Shown: positions 7,333 through 15,787, counted from the first letter of the stretch. The stretch: 64,000 nt of DNA from Streptomyces griseoluteus (GCA_000717735.1 JOBE01000003.1:1-64000), one strand, 5' to 3'. The notes: a model not told the origin generated them from the letters alone. A program made the numbers and translations.

Positions 7333-8967
7333 TCACCGCCTCCGGCGGGCCGTCCCGAAGACCGAGCGGCTGATCTCCCGGCCCAGCTGGGTGCCGATCG
7401 ACCGGGCCAGGGACGTGAAGATCCCGCTGCCCACCACCTGTTCGGCCAGCGAGGGCTCCTCCTTCTCCCGGGGAGCCCTCGCCCCCTTCCGCGCCTCGGA
7501 GGCCTCCTTCTCGGCCTCCTCCGCCGCCACCGCCTCCAGCGCCGCCGCCTCCGCCGCCCGCTGCTCGGCCGTCAGCCTCTCGTACGCCGACTCCCGGTCC
7601 ACCGCCTCCGCGTACCGCCCGTGGAGCGGCGAACCCTTCACCGCCGCGTCCAGGGCCGCCGCGTCGATCGGAGCCATCAGCGACTCGGGCGCCCGCAGCC
7701 GGGTCGCCGCCACCGGGGTCGGGGCGCCCCTCTCGCTCAGTACGGTGACCACCGCCTCGCCCGTACCGAGGCCCGTGAGCACCTCCTCCAGGTCGTACGG
7801 CGACTTCGGGAACGTCCGTACGGTCGCCTTGAGGGCCTTCGCGTCGTCCGGGGTGAAGGCGCGCAGCGCGTGCTGCACCCGGTTGCCGAGCTGGGCGAGC
7901 ACGTCGGAGGGAACGTCCTTCGGGGTCTGCGTCACGAAGAACACGCCGACCCCCTTCGAGCGGATCAGCCGCACCGTCTGGGTGATCGCTTCCAGGAACG
8001 CCTTCGACGCCCCGTCGAAGAGCAGATGCGCCTCGTCGAAGAAGAAGACCAGCTTCGGCTTCTCCAGGTCGCCGACCTCCGGAAGGTCGTGGAAGAGGTC
8101 CGCGAGCATCCACATCAGGAAGGTCGAGAAGAGCTGCGGCTTGTCCCGCACGGCCGGCAGCTCCAGGACCGAGACGATCCCGCGTCCGTCCGCCGCCGTC
8201 CGCAGGAACGCGGACGTGTCGAACTCCGGCTCCCCGAAGAAGCCGCCCGCGCCCTGCTGCTCGAAGGCCGTGAGCGCCCGCAGGATCACCCCGGCCGTCA
8301 CCGTCGAGAGCCCGCCGATCCCCTTCAGCTCGGCCTTCCCGGTATCCGACACCAGGAAGGCCACCACCGCCCGCAGGTCCTTGAGGTCCACGAGCTCCAG
8401 GCCCTTGGAGTCCGCGTAGTGGAAGATCAGGCCGAGCGACTGCTCCTGCGTCCGGTTGAGCTGGAGCACCTTGGAGAGGAGTACGGGGCCGAAACCGGTC
8501 ACCGTGGCGCGCACCGGGATGCCCGGGCCGGTACCGCCGAGGCCGTAGAACTCGCAGGGGAAGCCCTTCGCCTCCCAGGCCTGCCCGACCTGCGCGGCCC
8601 GCTCCCTGACCTTCGCGCCGTCCTCGCCGGGAGCCGCGACTCCGCAGACGTCCCCCTTGATGTCCGCGAGGAAGACCGGCACCCCGTGCGCCGACAGCTG
8701 CTCGGCGATCAGCTGGAGCGTCTTCGTCTTGCCGGTGCCCGTCGCGCCGGCCACCAGGCCGTGGCGATTGAGGACGGCCAGCGGGATGCGGACCGGCGCG
8801 TCCGGGTGACACACGCCGTCCCAGAGCAGGGCCCCCAGTTCGAGTGCTTCACCGTCGAAGGCGTATCCGGCGGCGATCTCGGCGGCGGGGCCGGGGAGGG
8901 TGGGCCCGGCCGCGGCTGCCGGGGCCGGGGCGGCTTGGGCGTCCTGCGGCTGCTCGTTCACACTCAT
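7333..8967 (-). CDS. HerA/DUF853-type helicase-like ATPase
   Basis: A 544-residue P-loop NTPase of the FtsK/HerA superfamily (DUF853, helicase HerA-like C-terminal). Walker A is GATGTGKTKT near residue 75-82, Walker B is LVFFFDEAHLLF near 310, and a polar sensor lies in VFFVTQTPKD. An Ala/Glu/Lys-rich coiled-coil segment occurs near 470-510. HerA proteins are hexameric DNA translocases that in archaea work with NurA nuclease. No nuclease partner is adjacent here, so the role is unassigned. It is convergent with, and directly abuts, the M28 gene. Confidence 0.9.
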   Translation of the reverse strand: MSVNEQPQDAQAAPAPAAAAGPTLPGPAAEIAAGYAFDGEALELGALLWDGVCHPDAPVRIPLAVLNRHGLVAGATGTGKTKTLQLIAEQLSAHGVPVFLADIKGDVCGVAAPGEDGAKVRERAAQVGQAWEAKGFPCEFYGLGGTGPGIPVRATVTGFGPVLLSKVLQLNRTQEQSLGLIFHYADSKGLELVDLKDLRAVVAFLVSDTGKAELKGIGGLSTVTAGVILRALTAFEQQGAGGFFGEPEFDTSAFLRTAADGRGIVSVLELPAVRDKPQLFSTFLMWMLADLFHDLPEVGDLEKPKLVFFFDEAHLLFDGASKAFLEAITQTVRLIRSKGVGVFFVTQTPKDVPSDVLAQLGNRVQHALRAFTPDDAKALKATVRTFPKSPYDLEEVLTGLGTGEAVVTVLSERGAPTPVAATRLRAPESLMAPIDAAALDAAVKGSPLHGRYAEAVDRESAYERLTAEQRAAEAAALEAVAAEEAEKEASEARKGARAPREKEEPSLAEQVVGSGIFTSLARSIGTQLGREISRSVFGTARRRR

Positions 8968-9064
8968 GACGGCACCCCGATTTCCCTTATGTCATGGTTC
9001 GCACCAGCATCCCACCAGCCTCGCGTGGCTGCGCCGGGAGCCGCTCGCCCGGTAGGCTTTCCGT

Positions 9065-9361
9065 GTGATCTTCAAGCGCATCGGAAACGGAAAGCCGTAT
9101 CCCGACCACGGCCGGGAAAGCACCCGGCAGTGGGCGGACGTCGCCCCGCGCCCGGTCCGCCTCGATCAGCTGGTCACCACCAAGGGCCAGCTGGACCTTG
9201 AGACGCTGCTCGCCGAGGACTCCACGTTCTACGGCGACCTCTTCGCGCACGTCGTGAAGTGGCAGGGCGATCTCTACCTCGAGGACGGACTGCACCGCGC
9301 GGTCCGCGCGGCGCTCCAGCAGCGCCAGGTGCTGCACGCCCGCGTCCTGGAAATGGACTGA
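9065..9361 (+). CDS. VapB-like antitoxin-family protein, no adjacent toxin
   Basis: A 98-residue protein starting at GTG 9065. A TAGGCT -10 box at 9053-9058 lies 6 nt upstream, so the mRNA is probably leaderless. As I recall, automatic annotation of close Streptomyces homologues names this family a type II VapB antitoxin. I see no PIN-domain VapC gene on either side. The sequence has a basic N-terminus and a helical DGLHRAVRAALQQRQVLHARVLEMD end. A role outside toxin-antitoxin biology is plausible. Confidence 0.75.
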   Translation: MIFKRIGNGKPYPDHGRESTRQWADVAPRPVRLDQLVTTKGQLDLETLLAEDSTFYGDLFAHVVKWQGDLYLEDGLHRAVRAALQQRQVLHARVLEMD

Positions 9362-9386
9362 GACGGCGCCGACCGGCACCGCTCCC

Positions 9387-9407
9387 ACTGACCCTTTCGG
9401 GGTCAGT
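9387..9407. terminator. Hairpin terminator
   Basis: ACTGACCC (9387-9394) and GGGTCAGT (9400-9407) form a perfect 8-bp stem with a 5-nt loop, 26 bp after the VapB-like stop. No T-tract. Confidence 0.6.
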
Positions 9408-9478
9408 TCGCCCCCATCCGGACGCGATCACATGATCATCAAGTAGGCATCGCCGACGGGCGGCATTACGCTGCGTTC

Positions 9479-10108
9479 ATGAGCATGCTCACTCCCCCCG
9501 GAATGGGCGGAAAGTACCGCATCACGGGGGACGTCTACCCGCGCATGCGCCGCCCCCATCGCCGGCGCAGGATCGTCCTCGCGGCAGCTGCCGCCGTGAT
9601 CGTGCTCGGCGCGGCCGGCTGGGGCACGCTCCAGCTCGTCGACGTCTTCTCCGGCGAAGAGGGGAAGAAGACCACCGCCGGGAAGCAGACCGACTGCAAA
9701 CCCGTCGCCAGGGCGACCACCGCGCCCGCCGCGACCCTCCCCAAGCCGGGCCAGATCACGGTCAACGTCTACAACGCGACCCCGCGCAGCGGTCTCGCCA
9801 AGACGACCGCGGACGAGCTCAAGAAGCGCGGGTTCAAGATCGGCAAGGTCGGGAACGCGCCCGCCGCCTACGACAAGAAGGTCCCCGGCGCCGGATTGCT
9901 CCTCGGTGCCACGACCGCCGCCAAGGGCGCCTTCCCGGTCCTCGGCACCCAGCTCAAGGGCGCCACGACCAAGACGGACACGCGGGGCACGGCGGACGTG
10001 GACCTGATCATCGGGACCGCCTTCAAGAACCTGGCCCCGAAAGCGACGGCGGACGCGGCCCTGGTCGCCCTGACCAAGCCCGCGCCCGTACCGACCGGAA
10101 AGTGCTGA
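9479..10108 (+). CDS. LytR C-terminal domain membrane protein
   Basis: A 209-residue protein with a short basic cytoplasmic tail (RMRRPHRRRR), one transmembrane helix (about residues 32-55) and an extracellular LytR_C domain (about 90-195) that starts ITVNVYNATPRSGLA. It lacks the LCP catalytic domain, so it is not itself a wall-polymer ligase. LytR_C-only proteins are presumed cell-envelope partners. A TACGCT -10 box at 9467-9472 lies 6 nt before the ATG and suggests a leaderless mRNA. The final Cys is at the extreme C-terminus. Confidence 0.88.
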   Translation: MSMLTPPGMGGKYRITGDVYPRMRRPHRRRRIVLAAAAAVIVLGAAGWGTLQLVDVFSGEEGKKTTAGKQTDCKPVARATTAPAATLPKPGQITVNVYNATPRSGLAKTTADELKKRGFKIGKVGNAPAAYDKKVPGAGLLLGATTAAKGAFPVLGTQLKGATTKTDTRGTADVDLIIGTAFKNLAPKATADAALVALTKPAPVPTGKC

Positions 10109-10111
10109 GGA

Positions 10112-10133
10112 GCTCCTCGGGAAGCCGAGGAGC
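10112..10133 (+). terminator. Hairpin terminator after the LytR-C gene
   Basis: GCTCCTCGG (10112-10120) and CCGAGGAGC (10125-10133) form a perfect 9-bp stem with a GAAG loop, directly after the stop codon. Confidence 0.75.
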
Positions 10134-10150
10134 CACTTGGCGGAGCCGGC

Positions 10151-10250
10151 GCGACTTCTACTCGGCCGAGTCGGCGTGACGTCTACTCGGCGGAGCCGGC
10201 GTGACGTCTACTCGGCGGAGCCGGCGTGACGTCTACTCGGCGGAGCCGTA
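10151..10250 (-). repeat. 25-bp tandem repeat x4 straddling the upp stop
   Basis: Four head-to-tail copies (10151-10175, 10176-10200, 10201-10225, 10226-10250). The two middle ones are identical, the outer ones diverge slightly, and a degraded fifth lies at 10126-10150. The copy at 10226-10250 contains the last upp codons and its TAG (10233-10235). Each other copy reproduces that TAG (10208, 10183, 10158), and 25-bp spacing puts stops in all three frames. Confidence 0.95.
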
Positions 10251-10868
10251 CATGCGGTCGCCCGCGTCGCCCAGGCCCGGGACGATGTAGCCGTTCTCGT
10301 TGAGGCGCTCGTCGACCGAGGCCGTCACGACGGTGACCGGCGTGCCCGCGAGCTCGCGCTCCATGACCTCGACGCCCTCCGGGGCGGCGAGGAGCACGAC
10401 CGCGGTCACGTCGTCCGCGCCGCGCTTGATGAGCTCCTGGATCGCCGCGACCAGCGTGCCACCCGTCGCCAGCATCGGGTCGAGGACGTACACCTGGCGG
10501 CCCGAGAGGTCCTCCGGCATCCGCGTGGCGTAGGTCGACGCCTCCAGCGTCTCCTCGTTGCGGATCATGCCGAGGAAGCCGACCTCGGCGGTCGGGAGCA
10601 GCCGGACCATGCCGTCGAGCATGCCGAGCCCTGCACGCAGGATCGGGACCACCAGCGGACGCGGGTGCGACAGCTTGACGCCGCTCGTGGCCGTGACGGG
10701 GGTCTCGATGTCGACCTGCTCGGTGCGGACGTCCCTGGTGGCCTCGTAGGCGAGCAGGGTGACCAGCTCGTCGGCGAGCCGACGGAAGGTCGCGGAGTCC
10801 GTGCGCTTGTCGCGCAGCGTGGTGAGCTTGTGGGCGACCAGCGGGTGATCGACGACGTGGAGACGCAT
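10233..10868 (-). CDS. upp: Uracil phosphoribosyltransferase
   Basis: A 211-residue enzyme that makes UMP from uracil and PRPP in pyrimidine salvage. The PRPP loop is [12 protein letters not shown] (about residues 127-138), the family signature around RAGLGM (about 78-83) is present, and the uracil-binding end contains [16 protein letters not shown]. Length and ATG 10868 are standard. It diverges from a small basic ORF. The 3' end is expanded into 25-bp tandem copies that repeat the stop codon. Confidence 0.98.
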   Translation of the reverse strand: MRLHVVDHPLVAHKLTTLRDKRTDSATFRRLADELVTLLAYEATRDVRTEQVDIETPVTATSGVKLSHPRPLVVPILRAGLGMLDGMVRLLPTAEVGFLGMIRNEETLEASTYATRMPEDLSGRQVYVLDPMLATGGTLVAAIQELIKRGADDVTAVVLLAAPEGVEVMERELAGTPVTVVTASVDERLNENGYIVPGLGDAGDRMYGSAE

Positions 10869-10961
10869 GACTCAACAGTAGCCCGCCGCGCACTGGCGTC
10901 GACCCACGCCGCTGGGGGAAGGTGGGTGACACGGGGACCCAGCGATGGGGTGGAGTGTCCG

Positions 10962-11159
10962 ATGCACGACCTTGCGAAGAAGCGCGGCGAGCCCCCCGAG
11001 GAACCTCGCCCGGAGACCGACGCGGAGCGCCGCAGGCGCCGCGCCCAGTTCCTGCGCGAGCTGAACGAGGCCAAGGCGCTGCGCGAGCGCGTGCAGCCGC
11101 GGCGCGCGCGGGCGGCCCGGATGCGCCAGGCGATGCGGATGCGCACCTTCCGCTGGTGA
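10962..11159 (+). CDS. Small basic hypothetical protein
   Basis: A 65-residue protein, about one quarter Arg and strongly helical (DAERRRRRAQFLRELNEAKALRERV). It has no recognised domain. Charge pattern and size suggest nucleic-acid binding or ribosome association, but that is only inference. ATG 10962 is chosen because upstream in-frame sequence is the antisense of upp. A 12-bp copy of its final TCCGCTGGTGAG recurs at 11196-11207. Confidence 0.65.
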   Translation: MHDLAKKRGEPPEEPRPETDAERRRRRAQFLRELNEAKALRERVQPRRARAARMRQAMRMRTFRW

Positions 11160-11291
11160 GGGCCGCCGGGCCACCACACCCGTCCCGCCCGCCCCTCCGC
11201 TGGTGAGCGGCCCCGGTCCGGCCCGCTGTGCGCCCCCTGCGCGCGCCGGGGTCGTACGCCCACCCGATCGCGGGGTCGTTCAGACTGATGC

Positions 11292-11329
11292 ACGACGCAA
11301 GAGCAGAAGACCTCTCCTGCGGGCGTCGT
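11292..11329. terminator. Possible hairpin in the gap before the TadA-partner gene
   Basis: ACGACGC (11292-11298) and GCGTCGT (11323-11329) form a 7-bp stem with a 24-nt loop, followed by TTTC. The stretch 11160-11409 shows nothing else clear. Confidence 0.35.
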
Positions 11330-11409
11330 TTCTGTCACGATGCCGATTGGGCGGGCATCAGGAGCGCGCCGCCGGAACGTCACACCTCTGATCAGTGGGA
11401 GAGAGTCAG

Positions 11410-11946
11410 GTGTACTTCGCCGCACTGCTCGCGCGCACCGAAGACGGGTGGGAAGCGAGCGACACGGAGCTCGACGACGTGGAGACCCTGTCGGATCTGA
11501 CCGAGCTGGCCCGCGAGGCCTCGGACGACGACACGGTGATCGTCTTCATCGAGCAGGAGGACGCGTGGTTCGGGATCGTACGGATCGAGGGTGAGGAAGA
11601 CCCTCGTATCTACGTCTCGGACGGCGCCGCCGCCGCCCGTTCCTCGTACGGGGAGATCCTCACCCGGGAGATCCTCGGCGACGACCTGGACGACATCGTC
11701 GACGAGCTCGAGTCGCTGGACCTGGACGGCACGGAGGACGGGGAGCCGCTCGACGGCGTCCCGGACGACGACGACGAGGAGACGAGCGTGGCCGCCGAGG
11801 CCGTGCCGGCCGCTCCGGTCGGCGACCGGCTGATCCTGGCGGACCTGGGCATGGCCCCGGCCGACCTCCTCGCGCTGGAGACCGACGCGCTCGCGGAGAT
11901 CGCCGACGCGCTGGGCGCGGCCGAGGTCCTGGAGGCCGTCCGCTAG
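11410..11946 (+). CDS. tRNA adenosine deaminase-associated protein
   Basis: A 178-residue, very acidic protein of the actinobacterial family found directly upstream of tadA. GTG 11410 follows GGGAGAG at 11397-11403. The N-terminal half (VYFAALLARTEDGWE) is the conserved part, followed by an Asp/Glu-rich linker near residues 95-130 and a small C-terminal helical domain. The stop TAG shares one base with the tadA GTG, so the two are translationally coupled and probably act together. Biochemical function is not established. Confidence 0.88.
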   Translation: MYFAALLARTEDGWEASDTELDDVETLSDLTELAREASDDDTVIVFIEQEDAWFGIVRIEGEEDPRIYVSDGAAAARSSYGEILTREILGDDLDDIVDELESLDLDGTEDGEPLDGVPDDDDEETSVAAEAVPAAPVGDRLILADLGMAPADLLALETDALAEIADALGAAEVLEAVR

Positions 11947-12467
11947 TGGCACACGCGGTACCCGGCCCCGACCCTGCGAGCGGGCCGCTCGGCGGCCCGT
12001 TCACGCCCGATCCCGTTCGGGACCCCTGGCGGGACGCCATGCGGCTCGCTCTCGCCGAGGCCGACGCGGCCGTGCCGGCCGGTGACGTACCGGTCGGCGC
12101 GGTCGTGCTCGCCCCCGACGGCTCGGTGATCGCCCGCGCGCACAACGAGCGGGAGGCGGTCGGCGACCCCACGGCGCACGCCGAGGTCCTCGCCCTCCGC
12201 CGGGCGGCCGCCGCGACCGGGGAGTGGCGCCTGACGGGGTGCACGCTCGTCGTGACCCTGGAGCCGTGCGTGATGTGCGCGGGCGCGCTCGTCCAGTCGC
12301 GGGTCGAGCGGGTGGTGTTCGGCGCCGTGGACGAGAAGGCGGGCGCGGCCGGTTCGCTCTGGGACCTCGTACGGGACCGCCGGCTCAACCACCGCCCCGA
12401 GGTGATCCACGGCGTGCTCGGCGAGGAGTGCGCGGAGCAGCTGACGGCCTTCTTCCGCACCCGCTGA
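11946..12467 (+). CDS. tadA: tRNA-specific adenosine deaminase TadA
   Basis: A 173-residue zinc deaminase converting adenosine 34 to inosine in tRNA-Arg(ACG). The catalytic zinc motif is complete: HAE (TAHAEVLAL, near residue 78-80) and PCVMC (LEPCVMCAGAL, near 108-112). GTG 11946 overlaps the previous stop by one base. The first about 25 residues before the domain are poorly conserved, so a later start is possible. The substrate tRNA-Arg(ACG) gene is in this same window at 35724-35796. Confidence 0.96.
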   Translation: MAHAVPGPDPASGPLGGPFTPDPVRDPWRDAMRLALAEADAAVPAGDVPVGAVVLAPDGSVIARAHNEREAVGDPTAHAEVLALRRAAAATGEWRLTGCTLVVTLEPCVMCAGALVQSRVERVVFGAVDEKAGAAGSLWDLVRDRRLNHRPEVIHGVLGEECAEQLTAFFRTR

Positions 12468-12534
12468 ACCCCCTCCTGACCTCCTCGGGGATACGGATTT
12501 CATCGCGGCGGCACTTTCGGCTAAGCTCTCTCTC

Positions 12535-12619
12535 GGTAGCGTGTCCGAGCGGCCGAAGGAGCTCGCCTCGAAAGCGAGTGTGGCGCAAGTCACCGAGGGT
12601 TCAAATCCCTCCGCTACCG
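12535..12619 (+). tRNA. tRNA-Ser(CGA)
   Basis: An 85-nt type II tRNA. Acceptor GGTAGCG (12535-12541) pairs with CGCTACC (12612-12618). The anticodon stem CTCGC/GCGAG encloses loop CTCGAAA with anticodon CGA at 12569-12571, reading UCG. It has a long variable arm as in serine tRNAs, T-loop GTTCAAATC, and no encoded CCA. A TAAGCT -10-like box at 12520-12525 precedes it. Confidence 0.97.
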
Positions 12620-12626
12620 CTTCGAT

Positions 12627-12660
12627 CGAAGGGCCTGGTGCATCAGCACCGGGCCCTTCG
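12627..12660 (+). terminator. Terminator of tRNA-Ser(CGA)
   Basis: A 15-bp stem (12627-12641 with 12646-12660, one G-T pair) closes a 4-nt ATCA loop directly after the tRNA. Confidence 0.85.
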
Positions 12661-13036
12661 GCGTATCCCCGTGTCCCCGAGCAGTGCGGGGCCGGTACGA
12701 CGAAGGCCCCGGTACGCGCGCGTGGCGCGGCCGGGGCCTTCTCCGTAGGACGGGGGGAGCGGCATCGGGGGGACAAGCCGCTCCCCCCGATGAGAACCGG
12801 TCCTACCGGTCCTGCGCCGCAGTCAGGGGGAAGCTCGCGGCGCGGACCCCGCAGTGCGGGCCGGTTCCGAAGAGCCCTGCCGATTCCTGCCAGATCCGCC
12901 GGGCTCGACATCCATCCTGCTCGCCCGTCACCCTTCCGGGGGGCGGCAAAAGGCCTCGATCTCCGGGTCCTTGGTCCATAAAGCCTCGGTTAGAGTGGCG
13001 CGGTCGTACGGCGGGGGAACAGGGGAGGGCTGGGCA
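12661..13036. other. Intergenic stretch with two further hairpins
   Basis: After the tRNA terminator there are two more strong stems. One is GAAGGCCCCGG (12702-12712) with CCGGGGCCTTC (12731-12741). The other is a perfect 12-bp stem 12752-12763 with 12777-12788. A TTAGAGT box near 12989 may be the -10 of the small membrane protein gene. No other gene is seen. Confidence 0.6.
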
Positions 13037-13201
13037 ATGGCGCAAGCGAAGAAGGTCGCGTTGTACGCGGTCGTGGTCTTTGTGCTGTACACGATCATCA
13101 ACTCCCCCGAGCGGGCGGCCGACCTTGTGGGCGTAGGGTTCGAGGGCATAGCCAGCGCCGCCCAGGGTGTCGGCGAGTTCATGACCGAACTCATCAATTA
13201 G
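13037..13201 (+). CDS. Small membrane protein (54 aa)
   Basis: ATG 13037 follows GGGGAGGG at 13022-13029. The protein has a basic start (MAQAKK), one hydrophobic helix (about residues 7-20) and an amphipathic tail ending in TELIN. No domain is recognised. It is only 9 bp upstream of the Dabb-family gene, suggesting one transcript. Longer in-frame starts upstream lack a ribosome site. Confidence 0.75.
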   Translation: MAQAKKVALYAVVVFVLYTIINSPERAADLVGVGFEGIASAAQGVGEFMTELIN

Positions 13202-13210
13202 GAGCCCTTC

Positions 13211-13504
13211 GTGATCCGCCATCTGGTCCTCTTCAAGCTCAACGAGGGCGTCACCCGTGACGAGCCGCGCGTCGTGGCCGGCGTCGAGGCGTTCCGCGCG
13301 CTCGGTGGGCAAATTCCCGAGCTGCGGTTCTGGGAGTGCGACTGGAACATCACGGACCGGCCGATCGCGTACGACTTCGCCATCAACTCGGCCGTCGAGG
13401 ACACGGACGCGCTCCAGCGCTACCTGGACCACCCCGCGCACCAGGCCGGTGTGACCCAGTGGCGCGAGTTCGCGACCTGGGTGATCGCGGACTACGCCTT
13501 CTAG
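13211..13504 (+). CDS. Dabb-family (stress-responsive A/B barrel) protein
   Basis: A 97-residue single Dabb domain, a dimeric ferredoxin-like alpha-beta barrel related to ABM monooxygenases. It begins IRHLVLFKLNEGV and ends with HPAHQAGVTQWREFATWVIADYAF, both typical. GTG 13211 follows the small membrane gene by 9 bp with GGAG upstream. Members include plant stress proteins and small cyclases, and the bacterial function here is unknown. A strong terminator follows. Confidence 0.9.
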   Translation: MIRHLVLFKLNEGVTRDEPRVVAGVEAFRALGGQIPELRFWECDWNITDRPIAYDFAINSAVEDTDALQRYLDHPAHQAGVTQWREFATWVIADYAF

Positions 13505-13529
13505 GGCCTGATCCCGAAGACAGGCCCTA
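13502..13529 (+). terminator. Hairpin at the Dabb stop
   Basis: TAGGGCCTG (13502-13510) and CAGGCCCTA (13521-13529) form a perfect 9-bp stem that includes the stop codon. Confidence 0.6.
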
Positions 13530-13547
13530 CTCCTCGTTCGTCCTGAG

Positions 13548-13576
13548 GCCCCCTGCCGTCGCGGCGGGGGGCTTTT
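13548..13576 (+). terminator. Intrinsic terminator with T-tract
   Basis: An 11-bp stem GCCCCC-T-GCCG / CGGC-G-GGGGGC with a 3-nt loop, followed by TTTT, a classical rho-independent terminator. Confidence 0.85.
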
Positions 13577-13754
13577 CCGGTGCGTGACCTCGTGCGTGAC
13601 CTCCCCTTTTTCCGCCATCATGCCCTCAACACGTCACTATGCGGTGCTTGCACACAGTGGACATGTCTTGTGATGCTATGACCGCTTTTGATGGATGAGT
13701 TGACCGTAGTTGACTCAGTCGACCAGCAAGACCAGCCAAAGGGGTGGCGTGAAC

Positions 13755-14600
13755 GTGCCGGCCAGTACAGCGCCTCAAGTCCCGCCCCAGCACGAGGCAG
13801 GCGGCGTGGAGACCCCGCGCTCCCGCCCCCAGAGCACCCGTGGCGCCGACACCCGTGCCCTCACCCAGGTGCTCTTCGGGCAGCTCAAGAACCTGGAGGT
13901 GGGCACTCCGGAGCACCATCGGGTGCGCGGGGCCCTCATCGAGGCCAATCTGCCCCTCGTGCGGTACGCGGCGGCCCGCTTCCGTTCGCGCAACGAGCCG
14001 ATGGAGGACGTCGTCCAGGTCGGCACCATCGGCCTGATCAATGCCATCGACCGCTTCGACCCCGACCGCGGCGTGCAGTTCCCGACCTTCGCCATGCCGA
14101 CGGTCGTCGGCGAGATCAAGCGGTACTTCCGCGACAACGTACGCACCGTGCACGTGCCGCGCCGGCTCCATGAGCTCTGGGTCCAGGTCAACGGCGCCAC
14201 CGAGGACCTGACGACCGCTCACGGCCGCTCGCCCACCACCGCCGAGATCGCCGAGCGGCTGCGGATCGGCGAGGACGAGGTGCTCGCCTGCATCGAAGCG
14301 GGACGCTCGTACCACGCCACCTCCCTCGAGGCCGCGCAGGAGGGCGACGGGCTGCCGGGGCTGCTCGACAGGCTCGGCTACGAGGACCCCGCGCTCGCCG
14401 GGGTCGAGCACCGCGACCTCGTCCGGCACCTGCTCGTCCAACTGCCCGAGCGGGAGCAGCGGATCCTGATGCTGCGCTACTACAGCAATCTGACGCAGTC
14501 ACAGATCAGCCAGGAACTGGGCGTCTCCCAGATGCACGTGTCAAGGCTCCTCGCCCGCAGCTTCGCGCGTTTGAGATCCGCAAACAGGATCGAGGCGTAA
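13755..14600 (+). CDS. sigF: RNA polymerase sigma factor, SigF type
   Basis: A 281-residue group 3 sigma factor of the SigB/F/G class. Region 2 runs about residues 55-125 ([24 protein letters not shown] with [17 protein letters not shown]), region 3 about 130-205 and region 4 about 220-275, with the DNA-binding [21 protein letters not shown]. The N-terminus VPASTAPQ and its position between upp/tadA and a second paralogue match S. coelicolor sigF, a late sporulation sigma. GTG 13755 sits 7 nt after GGGGTGG. GTG 13749 is possible. It would be held by an RsbW-like anti-sigma factor. Confidence 0.9.
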   Translation: MPASTAPQVPPQHEAGGVETPRSRPQSTRGADTRALTQVLFGQLKNLEVGTPEHHRVRGALIEANLPLVRYAAARFRSRNEPMEDVVQVGTIGLINAIDRFDPDRGVQFPTFAMPTVVGEIKRYFRDNVRTVHVPRRLHELWVQVNGATEDLTTAHGRSPTTAEIAERLRIGEDEVLACIEAGRSYHATSLEAAQEGDGLPGLLDRLGYEDPALAGVEHRDLVRHLLVQLPEREQRILMLRYYSNLTQSQISQELGVSQMHVSRLLARSFARLRSANRIEA

Positions 14601-14835
14601 CCGGAACGGGTAGACCGGTTCGGAGCAGTTCTCCGCCGCCCCAAATGCCGTACACCCCTTGTTTCCTGCGGAAATGCCCCCTCATCTTGTCGACAAGTCA
14701 CTACAGCGTGTTGCCGACATGTGACATTCTGCTGGAACCGAGTTTGCCGCAGCCCCGCCGCCGGTATTCAGGTGGAGGCTGCGTTCCTCAGATGGTCGCG
14801 GCCACCGCGACCGTCCGCGACCTCAAGGGGGTGGC

Positions 14836-15750
14836 ATGTCCACAGAACTGGGCAGCTCGAAGGTGCTCACGCTCACGCCCGTTCCCGTGCCCACGCAGAC
14901 GACGGCGCCGACCGCGACCGACAGCACGGAGACGCCCGACACCGCGCCCCCGCCGATGGTCGTCACCTCGGGCGCCCTCGACACGCGCACCCTCTCCCGC
15001 TCCCTCTTCCTGCGGCTGCGCGCCCTCGACACCGAAGGCGCCGCCGCCGACAGCCCGGAGCGGACCTACGTCCGCGACACCCTCATCGAGCTCAACCTCC
15101 CCCTCGTGCGGTACGCGGCGGCCCGCTTCCGCTCGCGCAACGAGCCGATGGAGGACATCGTCCAGGTCGGCACCATCGGCCTGATCAAGGCGATCGACCG
15201 CTTCGACTGCGAACGGGGCGTCGAGTTCCCCACCTTCGCGATGCCGACGGTCGTCGGCGAGATCAAGCGCTTCTTCCGGGACACCTCCTGGTCGGTGCGG
15301 GTGCCGCGCCGCCTCCAGGAGCTGCGGCTCGCGCTGACCAAGGCGAGCGACGAGCTGGCCCAGAAGCTGGACCGCTCCCCCACCGTGCCCGAACTCGCCG
15401 CCGTCCTCGGGGTGTCCGAGGAGGACGTCGTCGACGGCCTCGCCGTGGGCAACGCGTACACCGCCTCCTCGCTCGACTCCCCCTCGCCCGAGGACGACGG
15501 CGGCGAGGGCTCGCTCGCCGACCGCCTCGGCTACGAGGACACGGCGCTCGAAGGCGTCGAGTACCGCGAGTCGCTCAAGCCGCTGCTCGCCAAACTCCCG
15601 CCCCGGGAGCGGCAGATCATCATGCTGCGCTTCTTCGCCAACATGACCCAGTCGCAGATCGGCGAGGAGGTCGGCATCTCCCAGATGCACGTCTCGCGCC
15701 TGCTCACCCGCACCCTCGCCCAGCTGCGCGAAGGCCTCATCGCCGACTGA
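14836..15750 (+). CDS. sigN: RNA polymerase sigma factor, SigN type
   Basis: A 304-residue SigB-class sigma factor, a close paralogue of the upstream gene: the region 2 block ([19 protein letters not shown], then [10 protein letters not shown]) is nearly identical. It adds a Thr/Pro-rich N-terminal extension (about residues 1-40). ATG 14836 follows GGGGGTGG. Its place directly downstream of sigF corresponds to sigN of S. coelicolor, known as an autoregulated factor of aerial development. A stretch resembling the sigF upstream region (GTCACTA-N7-TTGC) lies at 14697-14714. Confidence 0.88.
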   Translation: MSTELGSSKVLTLTPVPVPTQTTAPTATDSTETPDTAPPPMVVTSGALDTRTLSRSLFLRLRALDTEGAAADSPERTYVRDTLIELNLPLVRYAAARFRSRNEPMEDIVQVGTIGLIKAIDRFDCERGVEFPTFAMPTVVGEIKRFFRDTSWSVRVPRRLQELRLALTKASDELAQKLDRSPTVPELAAVLGVSEEDVVDGLAVGNAYTASSLDSPSPEDDGGEGSLADRLGYEDTALEGVEYRESLKPLLAKLPPRERQIIMLRFFANMTQSQIGEEVGISQMHVSRLLTRTLAQLREGLIAD

Positions 15751-15773
15751 CTTCCCTGAAAGCCCGGCTTTGT

Positions 15774-15787
15774 TGACGGTCCGTCAG
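15774..15787. promoter_or_regulatory. TGACGG-T-CCGTCA palindrome
   Basis: TGACGGTCCGTCAG, a 6-bp inverted repeat with a 1-bp centre plus G, 15 bp before the lipoprotein ATG. The same 14-mer with two changes (TGACTATCCGTCAG) occurs at 49674-49687 before the igr-like operon. Confidence 0.55.

Noticed and set aside
11148..11207. 12-bp TCCGCTGGTGAG copy 47 bp downstream of a small ORF stop
   Set aside because: It repeats a stop codon, but similarity is limited to 12 bp and the intervening sequence is unrelated; too weak to count.
12661..13036. Signal recognition particle RNA or other structured RNA after tRNA-Ser
   Set aside because: The conserved SRP core is absent; the stems look like serial terminators.
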